Shown piece by piece: positions 19,625 through 29,026 of a stretch of 64,000 nucleotides of DNA. Within the stretch, counting starts at the first letter, position 1. The number at the start of each line of letters is the position of its first letter. The notes beneath the pieces are model-generated. The model had not been told where the DNA came from. It did no database searches and saw only the letters and a list, made by a program, of their open reading frames with translations. The DNA comes from Thiomicrorhabdus sp. GTDB lineage: Bacteria > Pseudomonadota > Gammaproteobacteria > Thiomicrospirales > Thiomicrospiraceae. The translations under genes and the position numbers were made by a program. Location of the stretch: contig NZ_OY782565.1 in NCBI RefSeq assembly GCF_963677875.1, forward strand, positions 186,001 to 250,000, read 5' to 3'.

Positions 19625-20038
19625 ATGCCGAAAACCGTCGAGAATTCTAAGAGTCTTTCCGAAGCCGATTGGAAAGCGCAACTGACCGATGAACAATTTG
19701 CCGTCTGTCGATGCGGTGGCACCGAAGCCCCGTTCAGCGGGAAATACTGGGATGTCAAAGCCGCAGGGATCTATCATTGTGCCTGCTGTGAAAATGCCCT
19801 GTTCTCATCCGAACACAAATACGATTCCGGCTCAGGCTGGCCAAGTTTCTGGCAACCGATCGAACGCACAGCGGTCAAGGAGAAACTTGATCGTTCGCAC
19901 GGCATGATCCGCACCGAAGTGATTTGCTCCCACTGTTCATCGCACCTTGGTCATGTTTTCACCGACGGCCCGGAACCAACCGGCCTGCGCTACTGCATCA
20001 ACTCGGTTTCTCTGAAGTTTGTTCCTGCCGGAGCCTGA
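19625..20038 (+). CDS. msrB: peptide-methionine (R)-S-oxide reductase MsrB
   Basis: Repairs oxidised methionine R-sulfoxide in proteins. The 137-residue protein has the zinc cysteines in CACCENALF and [10 protein letters not shown]. The catalytic cysteine is in [20 protein letters not shown] and HGMIRTEV are further family marks. The start follows GGGGAGAA. A GC-rich hairpin (ACCGGCC / GGGCCGG) lies just upstream in the leader. Confidence 0.95.
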   Translation: MPKTVENSKSLSEADWKAQLTDEQFAVCRCGGTEAPFSGKYWDVKAAGIYHCACCENALFSSEHKYDSGSGWPSFWQPIERTAVKEKLDRSHGMIRTEVICSHCSSHLGHVFTDGPEPTGLRYCINSVSLKFVPAGA

Positions 20039-20047
20039 TCGACTCAA

Positions 20048-22204
20048 ATGCATCCTCTCCGCCGCAAATTGCATTCCGCCGGACACCGCGGCCTGCTGAT
20101 TCTCAGCGGTAGCCGCGACTGGCAACAGGAACAGATTGCCTCTTTATGGCATGCTTCCGAACAGGTTCTGCTCCTTGGTGAAACAGCTGCCCGCACCGAA
20201 CAGCTTAAGGCCTCGGCACACCTTGTCGACGGTCGGCAACTTATCCATTATCTCGGGCAGGAAACCGACGGTATTGTGCTGGATGCCCGTCAGGGATTCA
20301 GCGCCAATGCGCTTGGTATCACAGCCGGAATGATTCGTGCAGGCGGACTGCTGGTCGTACTGACGCCACCGAAAAAATACTGGCGACAGCTACCCAACCT
20401 TGAGAACCGGCGTTTCCTTAATACTCCCTTCAAAGCCGATCAAACCCCCGGGTACTTCTTCCCTTATCTGATCAATCGCCTGAAACCCATGGCTGAAAGC
20501 GGGCTGATACATTGGCTGCAGCAGGAAAACCCGCCATCCTTAAACAACATAACACTCGGTGGCGGCACGAAATCGGGGGAGATGCCACAGCCGAGCTTAC
20601 TCGATGCGACGATGCTCCGTCCCTCACCGGAACAGGCAGAAGCGATACAAGCCATTCGCAGCGTCGCTTTCGGGCACCGCAAACGTCCGTTACTGGTTCA
20701 CGCCGATCGAGGACGAGGCAAAAGCGCATTACTCGGGCTGGCCGCCGTCGATTGCCTTTTACAGGGAAAAGAACATATCGCAATAACTGCGGCTCGTTTC
20801 GACCAGGCAGCCACCGCTTTTCAAACCGCCGAAAAGCACCTTGTTCAATCCGGTTTTGTTCTGGAAAAAAGCCGTCTGGAGCTGGCCTTTGTTCATCAAG
20901 GCCGCCGCAAAACCTTGCACTTTGTCGCTCCGGACGAATTACTCGAGGAGCCCAGCCATGCCGATTTGCTTATGGTCGATGAAGCGGCTCACCTGCCGAC
21001 GCCGCTGCTTGAACAACTTCTACGCACTCATCATCGGATGCTGTTCGCTACGACTCTTCACGGATATGAGGGCAGCGGACGCGGCTTTGAACTGCGTTTT
21101 GCCGCAATTCTCGATCGGCTGACACCAAACTGGAAGCGAATACAGCTTCACCACCCCTTGCGCTGGAACGAACATGATCCACTTGAAGAGGTCATCAATC
21201 GCCTATTGCTGCTGAAAACCGCGCTGTCGGATCCCCTTTCGGAAACTTCTGGCTCCAAGCCCCCCAAAATTGTTGACCTGGATGCGAAACAGCTGATTGA
21301 GCGCCCGGCCATGCTGGAATCGCTGTTTGCACTTTTGAGCGGAGCGCACTACCAGACATCACCGAATGACCTGCAACAACTGCTGGATTCACCGAATCTG
21401 CAGATTCTCTGCTCGCTTGATGCGGCATCACAGGTTATCGGTGTCTGTCTAGCCATTGAAGAAGGCGGCCTGAAGCCTGATATGGAAAATCTGCACGGCC
21501 ACTTGATTCCCCGTCTACTGGTCAAAAACTACGCCGACAAGGAGTTTTTGCAACTGAAAACCTGGCGGATCATGCGCATTGCCGTTCACCCGCAACAGCA
21601 AAGACAGGCAATCGGGACCTCTCTGATAGAGCAACTTGTCCAAAAGGCCGAGCAGGCTTGCGTCGACTACCTGAGCAGCAGTTTCGGCGTCACTCCGGAT
21701 CTTTTGCCCTTCTGGTTTCATCAGGAATTCAAAGCCATACATCTTGGCGTGAAACGCGATAAAGCCAGTGCAACACATGCTCTGGCGGTGGCACGTCCGC
21801 TAAGTCGCCAAGCCGACTGGCAGCTGCAGAGCATTACCGACGCCTTTAAGGCCCAATTGCCACACCTGTTAATGGAAAACGTTTTCCGCCAGTCCGACAA
21901 TGAACTGCTGTGGTCCATTCTTGCCAGCCTGCAGGAAGCGTCTGGATCGAATAGCGAACAATCCGCGCTGCAAGCCTACCTTGCAGGACATAGGCCCTAT
22001 GAAGCGATCAGCGGTATTCTGTGGCGGTGGAGTCTGGAGCAAGCGCCGCGTCTGCAAAACAGGGCATCAAAAGAAGCCCTTGGTGTCTTGATCGACAAGG
22101 TACTGAAGAAACACGCTTGGCAAACTGTTGCTCAAGATCACAAGCTCGCCGGGCGTCGCGGCGTGGAAGATGTTTTAAAGGCTCTGCTGCAAGCCGTTTT
22201 ATAA
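20048..22204 (+). CDS. tmcA: tRNA(Met) cytidine acetyltransferase TmcA
   Basis: TmcA forms N4-acetylcytidine at the wobble position of elongator tRNA-Met using acetyl-CoA and ATP. The 718-residue protein has the expected order: an N-terminal DUF1726-like domain, a RecD-like ATPase with Walker A HADRGRGKSALLG near residue 219 and Walker B LLMVDEAAHLP, a GNAT domain with IAVHPQQQRQAIGTSLIEQL, and a C-terminal tRNA-binding region. It starts nine bases after the msrB stop, so the two are probably cotranscribed. A terminator follows. Confidence 0.93.
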   Translation: MHPLRRKLHSAGHRGLLILSGSRDWQQEQIASLWHASEQVLLLGETAARTEQLKASAHLVDGRQLIHYLGQETDGIVLDARQGFSANALGITAGMIRAGGLLVVLTPPKKYWRQLPNLENRRFLNTPFKADQTPGYFFPYLINRLKPMAESGLIHWLQQENPPSLNNITLGGGTKSGEMPQPSLLDATMLRPSPEQAEAIQAIRSVAFGHRKRPLLVHADRGRGKSALLGLAAVDCLLQGKEHIAITAARFDQAATAFQTAEKHLVQSGFVLEKSRLELAFVHQGRRKTLHFVAPDELLEEPSHADLLMVDEAAHLPTPLLEQLLRTHHRMLFATTLHGYEGSGRGFELRFAAILDRLTPNWKRIQLHHPLRWNEHDPLEEVINRLLLLKTALSDPLSETSGSKPPKIVDLDAKQLIERPAMLESLFALLSGAHYQTSPNDLQQLLDSPNLQILCSLDAASQVIGVCLAIEEGGLKPDMENLHGHLIPRLLVKNYADKEFLQLKTWRIMRIAVHPQQQRQAIGTSLIEQLVQKAEQACVDYLSSSFGVTPDLLPFWFHQEFKAIHLGVKRDKASATHALAVARPLSRQADWQLQSITDAFKAQLPHLLMENVFRQSDNELLWSILASLQEASGSNSEQSALQAYLAGHRPYEAISGILWRWSLEQAPRLQNRASKEALGVLIDKVLKKHAWQTVAQDHKLAGRRGVEDVLKALLQAVL

Positions 22205-22253
22205 ACTTGTCGCATTTGCGGCCGTTGCCGGAAATTCATTCAGAACACGGCCA

Positions 22254-22283
22254 TAAAAAAACCGGATAAAAATCCGGCTTTTT
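22254..22283 (+). terminator. Bidirectional terminator between tmcA and purU
   Basis: AAAAAAACCGGAT, loop AAAA, ATCCGGCTTTTT. The A and T tracts on both sides allow it to serve the convergent tmcA and purU genes. Confidence 0.85.
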
Positions 22284-22304
22284 ATGGCATGACATCGACA
22301 AGAA

Positions 22305-23162
22305 TCAGTCGGCGAAAACAACCGTTTTATTGCCGTGAATCAAAACGCGGTCTTCCAGATGATAACGCAAACCGCGCGCTAGAACGGTTTTCTCAACATC
22401 TCGGCCAAGGCGTTTCATATCATCGATGGTATGCGAATGCGTGATGCGAATCACATCCTGTTCGATAATCGGCCCTGCATCCAGCACTTCGGTGACATAA
22501 TGACAAGTCGCTCCGATCAGCTTGACCCCGCGTTCGTTCGCTTGATGATAAGGTCGCGCTCCGACAAACGATGGCAGGAAACTATGATGAATATTAATCA
22601 CCTGACCGGAATAATCGGAACACATCTGCGGCGGAAGAATCTGCATATACCGCGCCAGAACAATAACATCGGCGTTGTATTTTTCGACCAGCTGTTCGGT
22701 TTCGGCAAATGCCTGCGGTTTACTCTCCGGAGTAACCGGCACATGATGAAACGGAATCTGATACCACTCAACCATTGAACGCAAATCATCGTGATTGGCA
22801 ATGACGCACACCACTTCTCCCGGAAGTTCATCTTCATGCCAGCGATGCAATAGATCCGCCAGACAGTGCGATTCTTTGGAAGCAAACAGCGCAATTTTTT
22901 TCGGCTTGGCGGAATCCGAAACATACCACTGCATCTCAAACGCTTTGGCAATCGATTCAAATCCTGCGGAAAAAGCTTCCAGACCGCCGTTTAAAGAGTC
23001 CGCCAAAATTTCGTGACGCATAAAAAACCAACCGTTCGCTTGATCGGTATGATGATTGGCTTCAACAATGGTTCCACCCTGCTCGGCAATGTATTGGGCA
23101 ACGGTGGCGACAATACCGACCTGATCCGGGCAGGAAATCACTAAACGATAAACGTGACTCAT
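22305..23162 (-). CDS. purU: formyltetrahydrofolate deformylase PurU
   Basis: Hydrolyses 10-formyl-THF to formate and THF, balancing one-carbon pools. The N-terminal ACT-like domain begins YRLVISCPDQVGIVATVAQYI. The catalytic domain shows INIHHSFLPSFVGARPYHQA, with the His and downstream Asp of formyltransferases (GPIIEQDVIRITHSH). The length of 285 residues is normal. Confidence 0.95.
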   Translation of the reverse strand: MSHVYRLVISCPDQVGIVATVAQYIAEQGGTIVEANHHTDQANGWFFMRHEILADSLNGGLEAFSAGFESIAKAFEMQWYVSDSAKPKKIALFASKESHCLADLLHRWHEDELPGEVVCVIANHDDLRSMVEWYQIPFHHVPVTPESKPQAFAETEQLVEKYNADVIVLARYMQILPPQMCSDYSGQVINIHHSFLPSFVGARPYHQANERGVKLIGATCHYVTEVLDAGPIIEQDVIRITHSHTIDDMKRLGRDVEKTVLARGLRYHLEDRVLIHGNKTVVFAD

Positions 23163-23264
23163 AATTTTATCTTTCTCTTTAAATACAACAATGGCCGCAA
23201 CATTCTGCCGGCCAGCACTTGTCTCGTCTTACAACGGGCAGCAAAATTCGACTGAAGGGGCCAG

Positions 23265-23693
23265 TTATACCACGCAAGGCTCTTTCAATACAACGGTCGA
23301 ATTTTCAGTAGACGGAATTTCCGTCTCTTTTCCAGCTGCCTGCCAGGCATCCATACCACCAAGCATATTGATCACATTACCGAACCCCATCTGCTGTAAG
23401 GTGTCGGTTGCCAAAGCTGCACGACCACCGGATTTACAGACCACAACCCACGGATCTTCGCGATGATCGCGCAACGCCGGATTTGCACCGGCATATTCCA
23501 GATCGGCCGCCGGTTCCAGAACGCCACGAGGAATATTGATGGCGCCTGGAATCGCTGCCGCCAGGTATTCACCCGGTTCACGTACATCCAGAATACGATA
23601 ACCGTCCGCCATCAATTGCTGCGCTTCATCCAGATCAACTTCCTTAATGCGCTCTTTGGCAGCCAGAATGTATTCCATTAACGTCTTACTCAT
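23265..23693 (-). CDS. Rhodanese-domain protein
   Basis: A single rhodanese domain of 142 residues with the active-site cysteine in VVVCKSGGRAALA and the preceding RILDVREPGEY. It may carry sulfane sulfur between thiol partners, which is plausible in a sulfur oxidiser, but the specific partner is unknown. The C-terminus ends KEPCVV, giving an extra cysteine. It is monocistronic, 102 bases downstream of purU on the same strand. Confidence 0.85.
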   Translation of the reverse strand: MSKTLMEYILAAKERIKEVDLDEAQQLMADGYRILDVREPGEYLAAAIPGAINIPRGVLEPAADLEYAGANPALRDHREDPWVVVCKSGGRAALATDTLQQMGFGNVINMLGGMDAWQAAGKETEIPSTENSTVVLKEPCVV

Positions 23694-24014
23694 AATATCT
23701 TCTCCATTTGATGGCTAAAAACCGGTGCAATGAAATTTACATGCAACGTACATACAAAAAAAGATTTTAGCGCGCCCTAAGAAAAATTACAGACTAATTT
23801 GATCCATCCGAATAAATTCACTTTATTCCCACACTTCTCCCCCCCGGCACCCACAATCAAAAAACAACCCCGTCAATAACCTTAAAATTACCGCGGTAAA
23901 AACCGTTCCGACTGCATCCTAAGCGTATTAATTTTCAGCATTTTCCGCTATAATCCCTGCTCCTTTAAATCAGGATCGACCGAACGGTTCCAGCCAAACC
24001 TTCAGGAGCAGAGC
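23694..24014 (+). promoter_or_regulatory. Intergenic promoter region of xthA and the rhodanese gene
   Basis: Non-coding. It contains a -10 hexamer TATAAT at 23949-23954, about 60 bases before the xthA start, and a perfect 12-base palindrome TTACCGCGGTAA at 23888-23899 that could be a regulator site. The xthA start is preceded by CAGGAG. Nothing else is recognised. Confidence 0.5.
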
Positions 24015-24836
24015 ATGAAAATCGTCTCTTTTAATACCAATAGCGTCCGCCTAAGACTTCACCAGCTTCAGGCTCTGACCGATCAGCAGGCCCCGGACAT
24101 TATCGGATTACAAGAAACCAAGGTTCAAGACCATGAATTCCCAGTTCAGGATTTGAACGACATGGGCTACGATGTCGCTTTTATGGGGCAGAAAACGCAT
24201 TATGGCGTTGCACTGCTGTACCGTAAGGGGATCGAATTGATCAGCCTGCAAAAAGGCTGGAAACACGATGACGAAAGCGCGCAGAAGCGCATGATTATCG
24301 GTGACTTTAAACTGGAAGACGGACGCGAAGTTCGCGTGATTAACGGCTATTTTCCTCAAGGCGAAAACCGTGAACACCCGATCAAATTCCCCTCCAAACA
24401 GAAATTCTACGCCGATCTGATGGACTATCTGCACACGGACTGCGACCCGCAACAAAATCTTGTCGTCATCGGCGACTTCAACATCTCGCCGACCGATCTC
24501 GACATCGGCATCGGTGAAGCCAACCGCAAACGCTGGTTACGCGATGGAAAGACCAGCTTCCTGCCTGAAGAACGCGAAATGTGGGCTCGCTTGATTGACT
24601 GGGGACTTTTCGATACTTTCCGTACGCTTCACCCGCAAACCGACGACGTTTTCAGCTGGTTCGACTACCGCTCAAAAGGCTTCGAACGCGAACCACGCCG
24701 CGGCCTGCGCATCGATACGGTTCTGGCAACCGCTCCCCTGAATAGCAAAGCGATTTCCAGTGAAGTCGGCTATGACATTCGCGGAATGGAGAAACCATCC
24801 GATCACGCACCTGTCTGGACCGAGTTTCAGGCTTAA
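24015..24836 (+). CDS. xthA: exodeoxyribonuclease III XthA
   Basis: AP endonuclease and 3'-5' exonuclease of base-excision repair. The 273-residue protein has the exonuclease-endonuclease-phosphatase motifs: KIVSFNTNSVRLRL at the start, IIGLQETKVQD (metal-binding Glu), VIGDFNISPTDLDIG and KPSDHAPVWTEF at the end (catalytic Asp-His). It is expressed with the flavin reductase gene 39 bases downstream. Confidence 0.95.
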   Translation: MKIVSFNTNSVRLRLHQLQALTDQQAPDIIGLQETKVQDHEFPVQDLNDMGYDVAFMGQKTHYGVALLYRKGIELISLQKGWKHDDESAQKRMIIGDFKLEDGREVRVINGYFPQGENREHPIKFPSKQKFYADLMDYLHTDCDPQQNLVVIGDFNISPTDLDIGIGEANRKRWLRDGKTSFLPEEREMWARLIDWGLFDTFRTLHPQTDDVFSWFDYRSKGFEREPRRGLRIDTVLATAPLNSKAISSEVGYDIRGMEKPSDHAPVWTEFQA

Positions 24837-24875
24837 GATTCATACGAACCACAAACCAGATTCAAGAGCATTCTC

Positions 24876-25556
24876 ATGGCCGAAGCCACACACCTTATGA
24901 TTGCGGTTCAGGTTGAAACCCTGGCACCGAATATTATCCGCCTGTTTCTAAAAGCGGAACATCCGATTTCTTACTCGGTCGGGCAGTATGTCATGCTCGG
25001 CTTCGACACCGAAACCCTGAAACCTTTCTCGATCGCCTCAGCCCCTCGCGAAGACGGCCTGTTGGAATTTCATATCCGCGACCATGACCACAGTGACTGG
25101 ATGAAACGTCTGATTGCCGTCCGAACCGGAGATCACCTGGTCATGCAAGGCCCTAAAGACCAGATGCAATTGCAACCGCCTCATCAACCGGTTATCTTTG
25201 TTGCCGGTGGTACCGGATTTTCGCCAATGAAAGCCATGCTGGACGAACTGTTGCGTAATAAGGCAGAAGTCCCGATTCATTTCTTCTGGGGCGCACGTCG
25301 TCGCGAGGAACTTTATCTGCATGAAGAGATGATCGAACTCAGCCAGCAACACGCCAATCTGGATTATATCCCGGTCGTTTCCGATGATTTTCACGACTGG
25401 AACGGTTTAACGGGGCTGGTACATGAACAAGTATTGGCAAACTTCCCCAACCTGCATCACCATAGCGTCTATCTGTGCGGCCCGTGGCCGATGATCGAAA
25501 CGGCAAAAAGCGCATTCTTTGCAGCCGGACTCGAAGAAAAACACTGTATTCACTGA
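24876..25556 (+). CDS. NAD(P)H-flavin reductase (Fre/LuxG type)
   Basis: A 226-residue ferredoxin-reductase-fold enzyme. KPFSIASAP is the flavin-binding segment and IFVAGGTGFSPMKAML the pyridine-nucleotide motif; VYLCGPWPMIETAK is the C-terminal conserved segment. No [2Fe-2S] domain is present, so it belongs to the free-flavin-reductase group. In this context a role in flavin or iron reduction is possible but not shown. A GC-rich hairpin follows the gene. Confidence 0.85.
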   Translation: MAEATHLMIAVQVETLAPNIIRLFLKAEHPISYSVGQYVMLGFDTETLKPFSIASAPREDGLLEFHIRDHDHSDWMKRLIAVRTGDHLVMQGPKDQMQLQPPHQPVIFVAGGTGFSPMKAMLDELLRNKAEVPIHFFWGARRREELYLHEEMIELSQQHANLDYIPVVSDDFHDWNGLTGLVHEQVLANFPNLHHHSVYLCGPWPMIETAKSAFFAAGLEEKHCIH

Positions 25557-25584
25557 TTCTAATTACAAAGAACAGAACGCAAAA

Positions 25585-25607
25585 CGCCGCGGAAATCGCG
25601 GCGCTTT
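25585..25607 (+). terminator. Hairpin terminator between the flavin reductase gene and hemY
   Basis: CGCCGCG, GAAAT loop, CGCGGCG, then CTTTC on the plus strand; A tract on the other side. It serves two convergent genes, although the T run is short. Confidence 0.65.
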
Positions 25608-25633
25608 CAATGTCAAAACCTTCTTTCAAAGCT

Positions 25634-26809
25634 TCAGGATTTCTTTTCCAGTTGTAGAATCGCTTCCTTATAGGTCAGAGCGGCCTGAGTTTCCTGCCCT
25701 TCCGATTCATAACATTGCGCCAAAGCGTGAAAGGTTTCCACCTGTGGTTGCAATCGCAGACTCTGCTTCAAATAACTTTGTCCAAGCCCCCATAACTGAC
25801 TTTGACAAGCCAGACGCCCCAGAGTCAGTAATAACACCGGATTCGACTCGCGCCCTTTGAGCCATTTTTCAGAAGTCTTCAAACGATCAAATGCCGGTCC
25901 GAGCGTCAAACGACCATACTGATAAGCCAGGCGATCATCCCACTGCTTCTTCAGAGCATTTTCCAACCATTGGGCCAGACCGACTTCCTGCCCCCATCCG
26001 AGACAGCGCTCGACATACTCGGCCAACACTTCCGGAATCAGCTTCTGTTTGGGTGACAGGGATTGCCATAAGCGATCCAACGTCTCTTCATCGGCCGCAA
26101 TGGCCAACTGCCCGGCCCAAAGCTCTTTCTCCAGCGCGATCAGATGCTCTTTATCAAACGCCTTGTATTTTTTCAAATACGGCATTAAATCGCGAATTCT
26201 CGTCCATTGCGCAAGCTGCTTTAAAACCGCAACCAGCTCTGCCAGAACCGTCGGATGATTCGGGTTTTCCGAATAGAGACCTTCAAGAACCCCCAAAGCC
26301 AATTGCGGCGATTTTTCGCTCAACAGACGTGACTCGACCAAACCGATGGTCACATAGTCTTCCGGATACTGATCCCGTGCCTGCTGCAGATAGCTGTCGC
26401 GACGAATGTCAGCCCCCTGATTATGCGCCATTTTGGCGGCGCTGAGATAATGCACCAAACCCGCTTCACTCTGCCGGGCACTCTTGATTAAATACTTCTC
26501 GGCTTTTTGCCAGTCGCCGTATTCCAGTGCGATCATTCCCTCCGCCATCGCACTTTCCGCTTTACTGTAACGACGGATTCTACGGCGATTCCGCCAAAAT
26601 TTAGGGAAACGCCACAAATTCCACAGCAGACGAATCACAGCATAACCGCCAATAAAAAGCGCCGCCGCCGCCGCAATCATAAAACTCAAACTGGTTTCAA
26701 TCACCCAGTCATTCCAAGCCATCGAAACCTGGCCGTTATCGTAGAGCATCAAGCTTGTCAGCAAGGTTCCGGCAGCCAGAACCAATGCCCAAATGACGAT
26801 TTGTTTCAT
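25634..26809 (-). CDS. hemY: HemY-type TPR membrane protein
   Basis: Last gene of the hemC-hemD-hemX-hemY operon. Two N-terminal hydrophobic segments (VIWALVLAAGTLLTSLMLY and FMIAAAAALFIGGYAVIRLL) are followed by TPR-like helical repeats, as in proteobacterial HemY. The protein is linked to haem synthesis only by gene order, and its exact role is not settled; it is distinct from Bacillus HemY oxidase. It begins one base after the hemX stop. Confidence 0.85.
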   Translation of the reverse strand: MKQIVIWALVLAAGTLLTSLMLYDNGQVSMAWNDWVIETSLSFMIAAAAALFIGGYAVIRLLWNLWRFPKFWRNRRRIRRYSKAESAMAEGMIALEYGDWQKAEKYLIKSARQSEAGLVHYLSAAKMAHNQGADIRRDSYLQQARDQYPEDYVTIGLVESRLLSEKSPQLALGVLEGLYSENPNHPTVLAELVAVLKQLAQWTRIRDLMPYLKKYKAFDKEHLIALEKELWAGQLAIAADEETLDRLWQSLSPKQKLIPEVLAEYVERCLGWGQEVGLAQWLENALKKQWDDRLAYQYGRLTLGPAFDRLKTSEKWLKGRESNPVLLLTLGRLACQSQLWGLGQSYLKQSLRLQPQVETFHALAQCYESEGQETQAALTYKEAILQLEKKS

Positions 26810-26810
26810 A

Positions 26811-28196
26811 TCAGTTTACACCCTCCCCGGAAACCGGCTCTTCCGCGGAATTTAAACCACCGCTTTGTAAGATGGCCAGTGGCTGCGGCTGTTTGAACGC
26901 CACTTCACGCAATGGCTGCATTGTTTGTCGAATCGACTCTTCCGCCTGCGGAAAATGCTGTTTTATATAAGAGTCAATCGCGCTGACAGCTTCGTGGTAA
27001 CGCGTACCGTCGCCGGTTTCCGCCGCCCATTGCAAACGATCGACCAGAAGAAGAAGGCGCTGCTTCAATACCTGCTGCATCAGCAGGCTCTCGACTTTGC
27101 TCATATCGTCTTCGCCTTCGCGTTTTTTAATGGTCACCAGCTGGGAAAAACGCTGTAACAAGGTCTGCCATGCACTTTCCTGATCAACGGTTTCCAACGA
27201 GGCGTCGGGGCGATTTTCCCGGGTAACCGTCGACTCTTGAACTGGTGGTGCAAAATGCAAACTTTTTACCGCATCTCGCAATGCCTGAAATTGCGGTATC
27301 TGCGCTGTCTCCTGTTGGCCGAAGTGCTTCAAATAAGCCATGTCTTCACCGATCAGGCGAGACAAGTGTTGCGAATTTTGCGGGTTACTGAAAACGATGG
27401 CTTGCTCTAATGCCAGCAATTGCTGTTGGGTTGTCTCCGGTTCAGCTTTCAACAACCATTGCGTATTGATCGCCAAAATCCATTCCTGGAGTTGCATGCC
27501 GGTCAGAATCTGCTCTTTTTCCTTAGAGACTTCTTGCGGCTTTTTCTCCCACAGCTTGGCAATTTCCTGCCCCATATCGTTGAGTTTCTGTTGCCACTGA
27601 TTTTCCAGAGCTTTAAATCCCTGCAATGCCTCGCCATCCGGTTTCATCGCATCACCGGCTTGATCCAGCGCATCGGCGAACTGAGAACTCAGTTGAGCCA
27701 ATTTTGACTGCAATTTATCCAACTGTTCCTGGGTCGTCTGCCGGATCGCTTGCAGATCCCCCTGACTGACCAGCGGTTGGTTATCCGGATTCTGCGCCGC
27801 TTTGGCAACCTCTTTCTTCAGCTTTTCTTCCAGTGCCGTTTCTTGCAGCTGCAACTGCGTTTTCAGTTGCGCCTGTTGCTCGTTCAAAGCAGCAACCTGA
27901 GCCTGCAAGCGGTTGATATGATCGACTTCCCAGTCGTTGTTCGGCCGGCTATACACCAAAGCCGCGGCAACGCCAATCAGCAGACCGCCCCATAAAAACT
28001 GTTTTAGGTTTCGTCGAAGAAAAGACGGGCCGGAAGGCGGCCGTTCAGACTGTTTTCGAGCCGAGTTTTTGCCCTCCGCATCGCTCTGTTCAGTAGATTC
28101 ATCGCCGGTTTTCGACGCTTTCTGATAGAGATTTTCGGCCATGACTTCCCCTTCGTAAACCGAACCGTCATTAGAAGAATTTTGTTTTTCTGACAT
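26811..28196 (-). CDS. hemX: HemX-type membrane protein
   Basis: A 461-residue protein with a charged cytoplasmic N-terminus, one transmembrane segment (FLWGGLLIGVAAALVYS, about residue 69) and a long periplasmic coiled-coil region rich in Gln and Leu (LQAQVAALNEQQAQLKTQLQ). This is the usual layout of HemX, once misnamed uroporphyrinogen-III methyltransferase. It is placed between hemD and hemY as in other gammaproteobacteria. Enzymatic activity is not expected. Confidence 0.85.
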   Translation of the reverse strand: MSEKQNSSNDGSVYEGEVMAENLYQKASKTGDESTEQSDAEGKNSARKQSERPPSGPSFLRRNLKQFLWGGLLIGVAAALVYSRPNNDWEVDHINRLQAQVAALNEQQAQLKTQLQLQETALEEKLKKEVAKAAQNPDNQPLVSQGDLQAIRQTTQEQLDKLQSKLAQLSSQFADALDQAGDAMKPDGEALQGFKALENQWQQKLNDMGQEIAKLWEKKPQEVSKEKEQILTGMQLQEWILAINTQWLLKAEPETTQQQLLALEQAIVFSNPQNSQHLSRLIGEDMAYLKHFGQQETAQIPQFQALRDAVKSLHFAPPVQESTVTRENRPDASLETVDQESAWQTLLQRFSQLVTIKKREGEDDMSKVESLLMQQVLKQRLLLLVDRLQWAAETGDGTRYHEAVSAIDSYIKQHFPQAEESIRQTMQPLREVAFKQPQPLAILQSGGLNSAEEPVSGEGVN

Positions 28197-28230
28197 AGCT
28201 GCTTTCCCAAATGAGCCTTATGAATTGGCC

Positions 28231-29022
28231 TTATGAATTGATTACTCGGCGCATGGCCTCAACCACACCCTCGTCGCTTTGCGTTTCAACGACTTCAATT
28301 TCCGCCGACCAGCCGTCTTTGCGAAGATATTCACCGATTCTGGCACTGAATACGATCGCGGCATAAACTGAGCGCCACGGATGGGATTCAGTATTCAGCA
28401 TCGCTTTCAAAGCCAGATAGCTGTCCAAGCTGCTAAACAGAATCACCGGCCTCGCCGCTCGCTTGAACGTCCTCCAGCCTTCGGAGTCAAACTCTTCCCG
28501 ACAACGCTTGTAAAGATTCAGCTCAAAAACCTGCGCGCCGCGTTCGGCAAAAGTCTCCACCAGTTTGCGGCGTCCGCCGTGGCCTTTCAACATCAGAATT
28601 TTCTGACCGTCTAGGCTTTGCATCGATGCATCGGCCAACAGCGCTTCGCTATCAAATTTTTCCCGACTGAAACAATGCAACGGTAATCCCTGCCCCCGAC
28701 CGACCTCCTGAGTTTTCGCACCGATCGCCAACCAGCGGGCTGTGCTGACAGCATTCAGGCACTCCGCTTTTTCCTCGCAGCTCATGCTCTGCAAACCTTC
28801 TTGCCAGCTCTGCAAGGCATTGACGCTGGTGACAACAACCTGATCAAACACTGCGTTCAAATCACGACAGGAAAAGTGGCACCAACGGATCCGCAAGGTC
28901 GGCAGCAAAACACTTTTCACGCCGAGAGCCGCCATTTTCTGTTGCAAACCGCCAGCTTGCGCAAGCGGCCGGGTGTTTAAAAATGCGAAGGACTCCCCGG
29001 TAGTGTTCAATCGATTAACCAA
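28231..29022 (-). CDS. hemD: uroporphyrinogen-III synthase HemD
   Basis: Cyclises hydroxymethylbilane to uroporphyrinogen III. The family is poorly conserved; support comes from the N-terminal strand FAFLNTRPLAQAGGLQQKM, the motif LMLKGHGGRRKLVETFAERG, VILFSSLDSYLALKAML and the position between hemC and hemX. The start is uncertain. A TTG at 29022, a few bases after the hemC stop and behind AAAGG, gives the usual N-terminus. ATG codons at 29061 and a start at 29079 would overlap hemC. Confidence 0.8.
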   Translation of the reverse strand: MVNRLNTTGESFAFLNTRPLAQAGGLQQKMAALGVKSVLLPTLRIRWCHFSCRDLNAVFDQVVVTSVNALQSWQEGLQSMSCEEKAECLNAVSTARWLAIGAKTQEVGRGQGLPLHCFSREKFDSEALLADASMQSLDGQKILMLKGHGGRRKLVETFAERGAQVFELNLYKRCREEFDSEGWRTFKRAARPVILFSSLDSYLALKAMLNTESHPWRSVYAAIVFSARIGEYLRKDGWSAEIEVVETQSDEGVVEAMRRVINS

Positions 29023-29026
29023 CCGC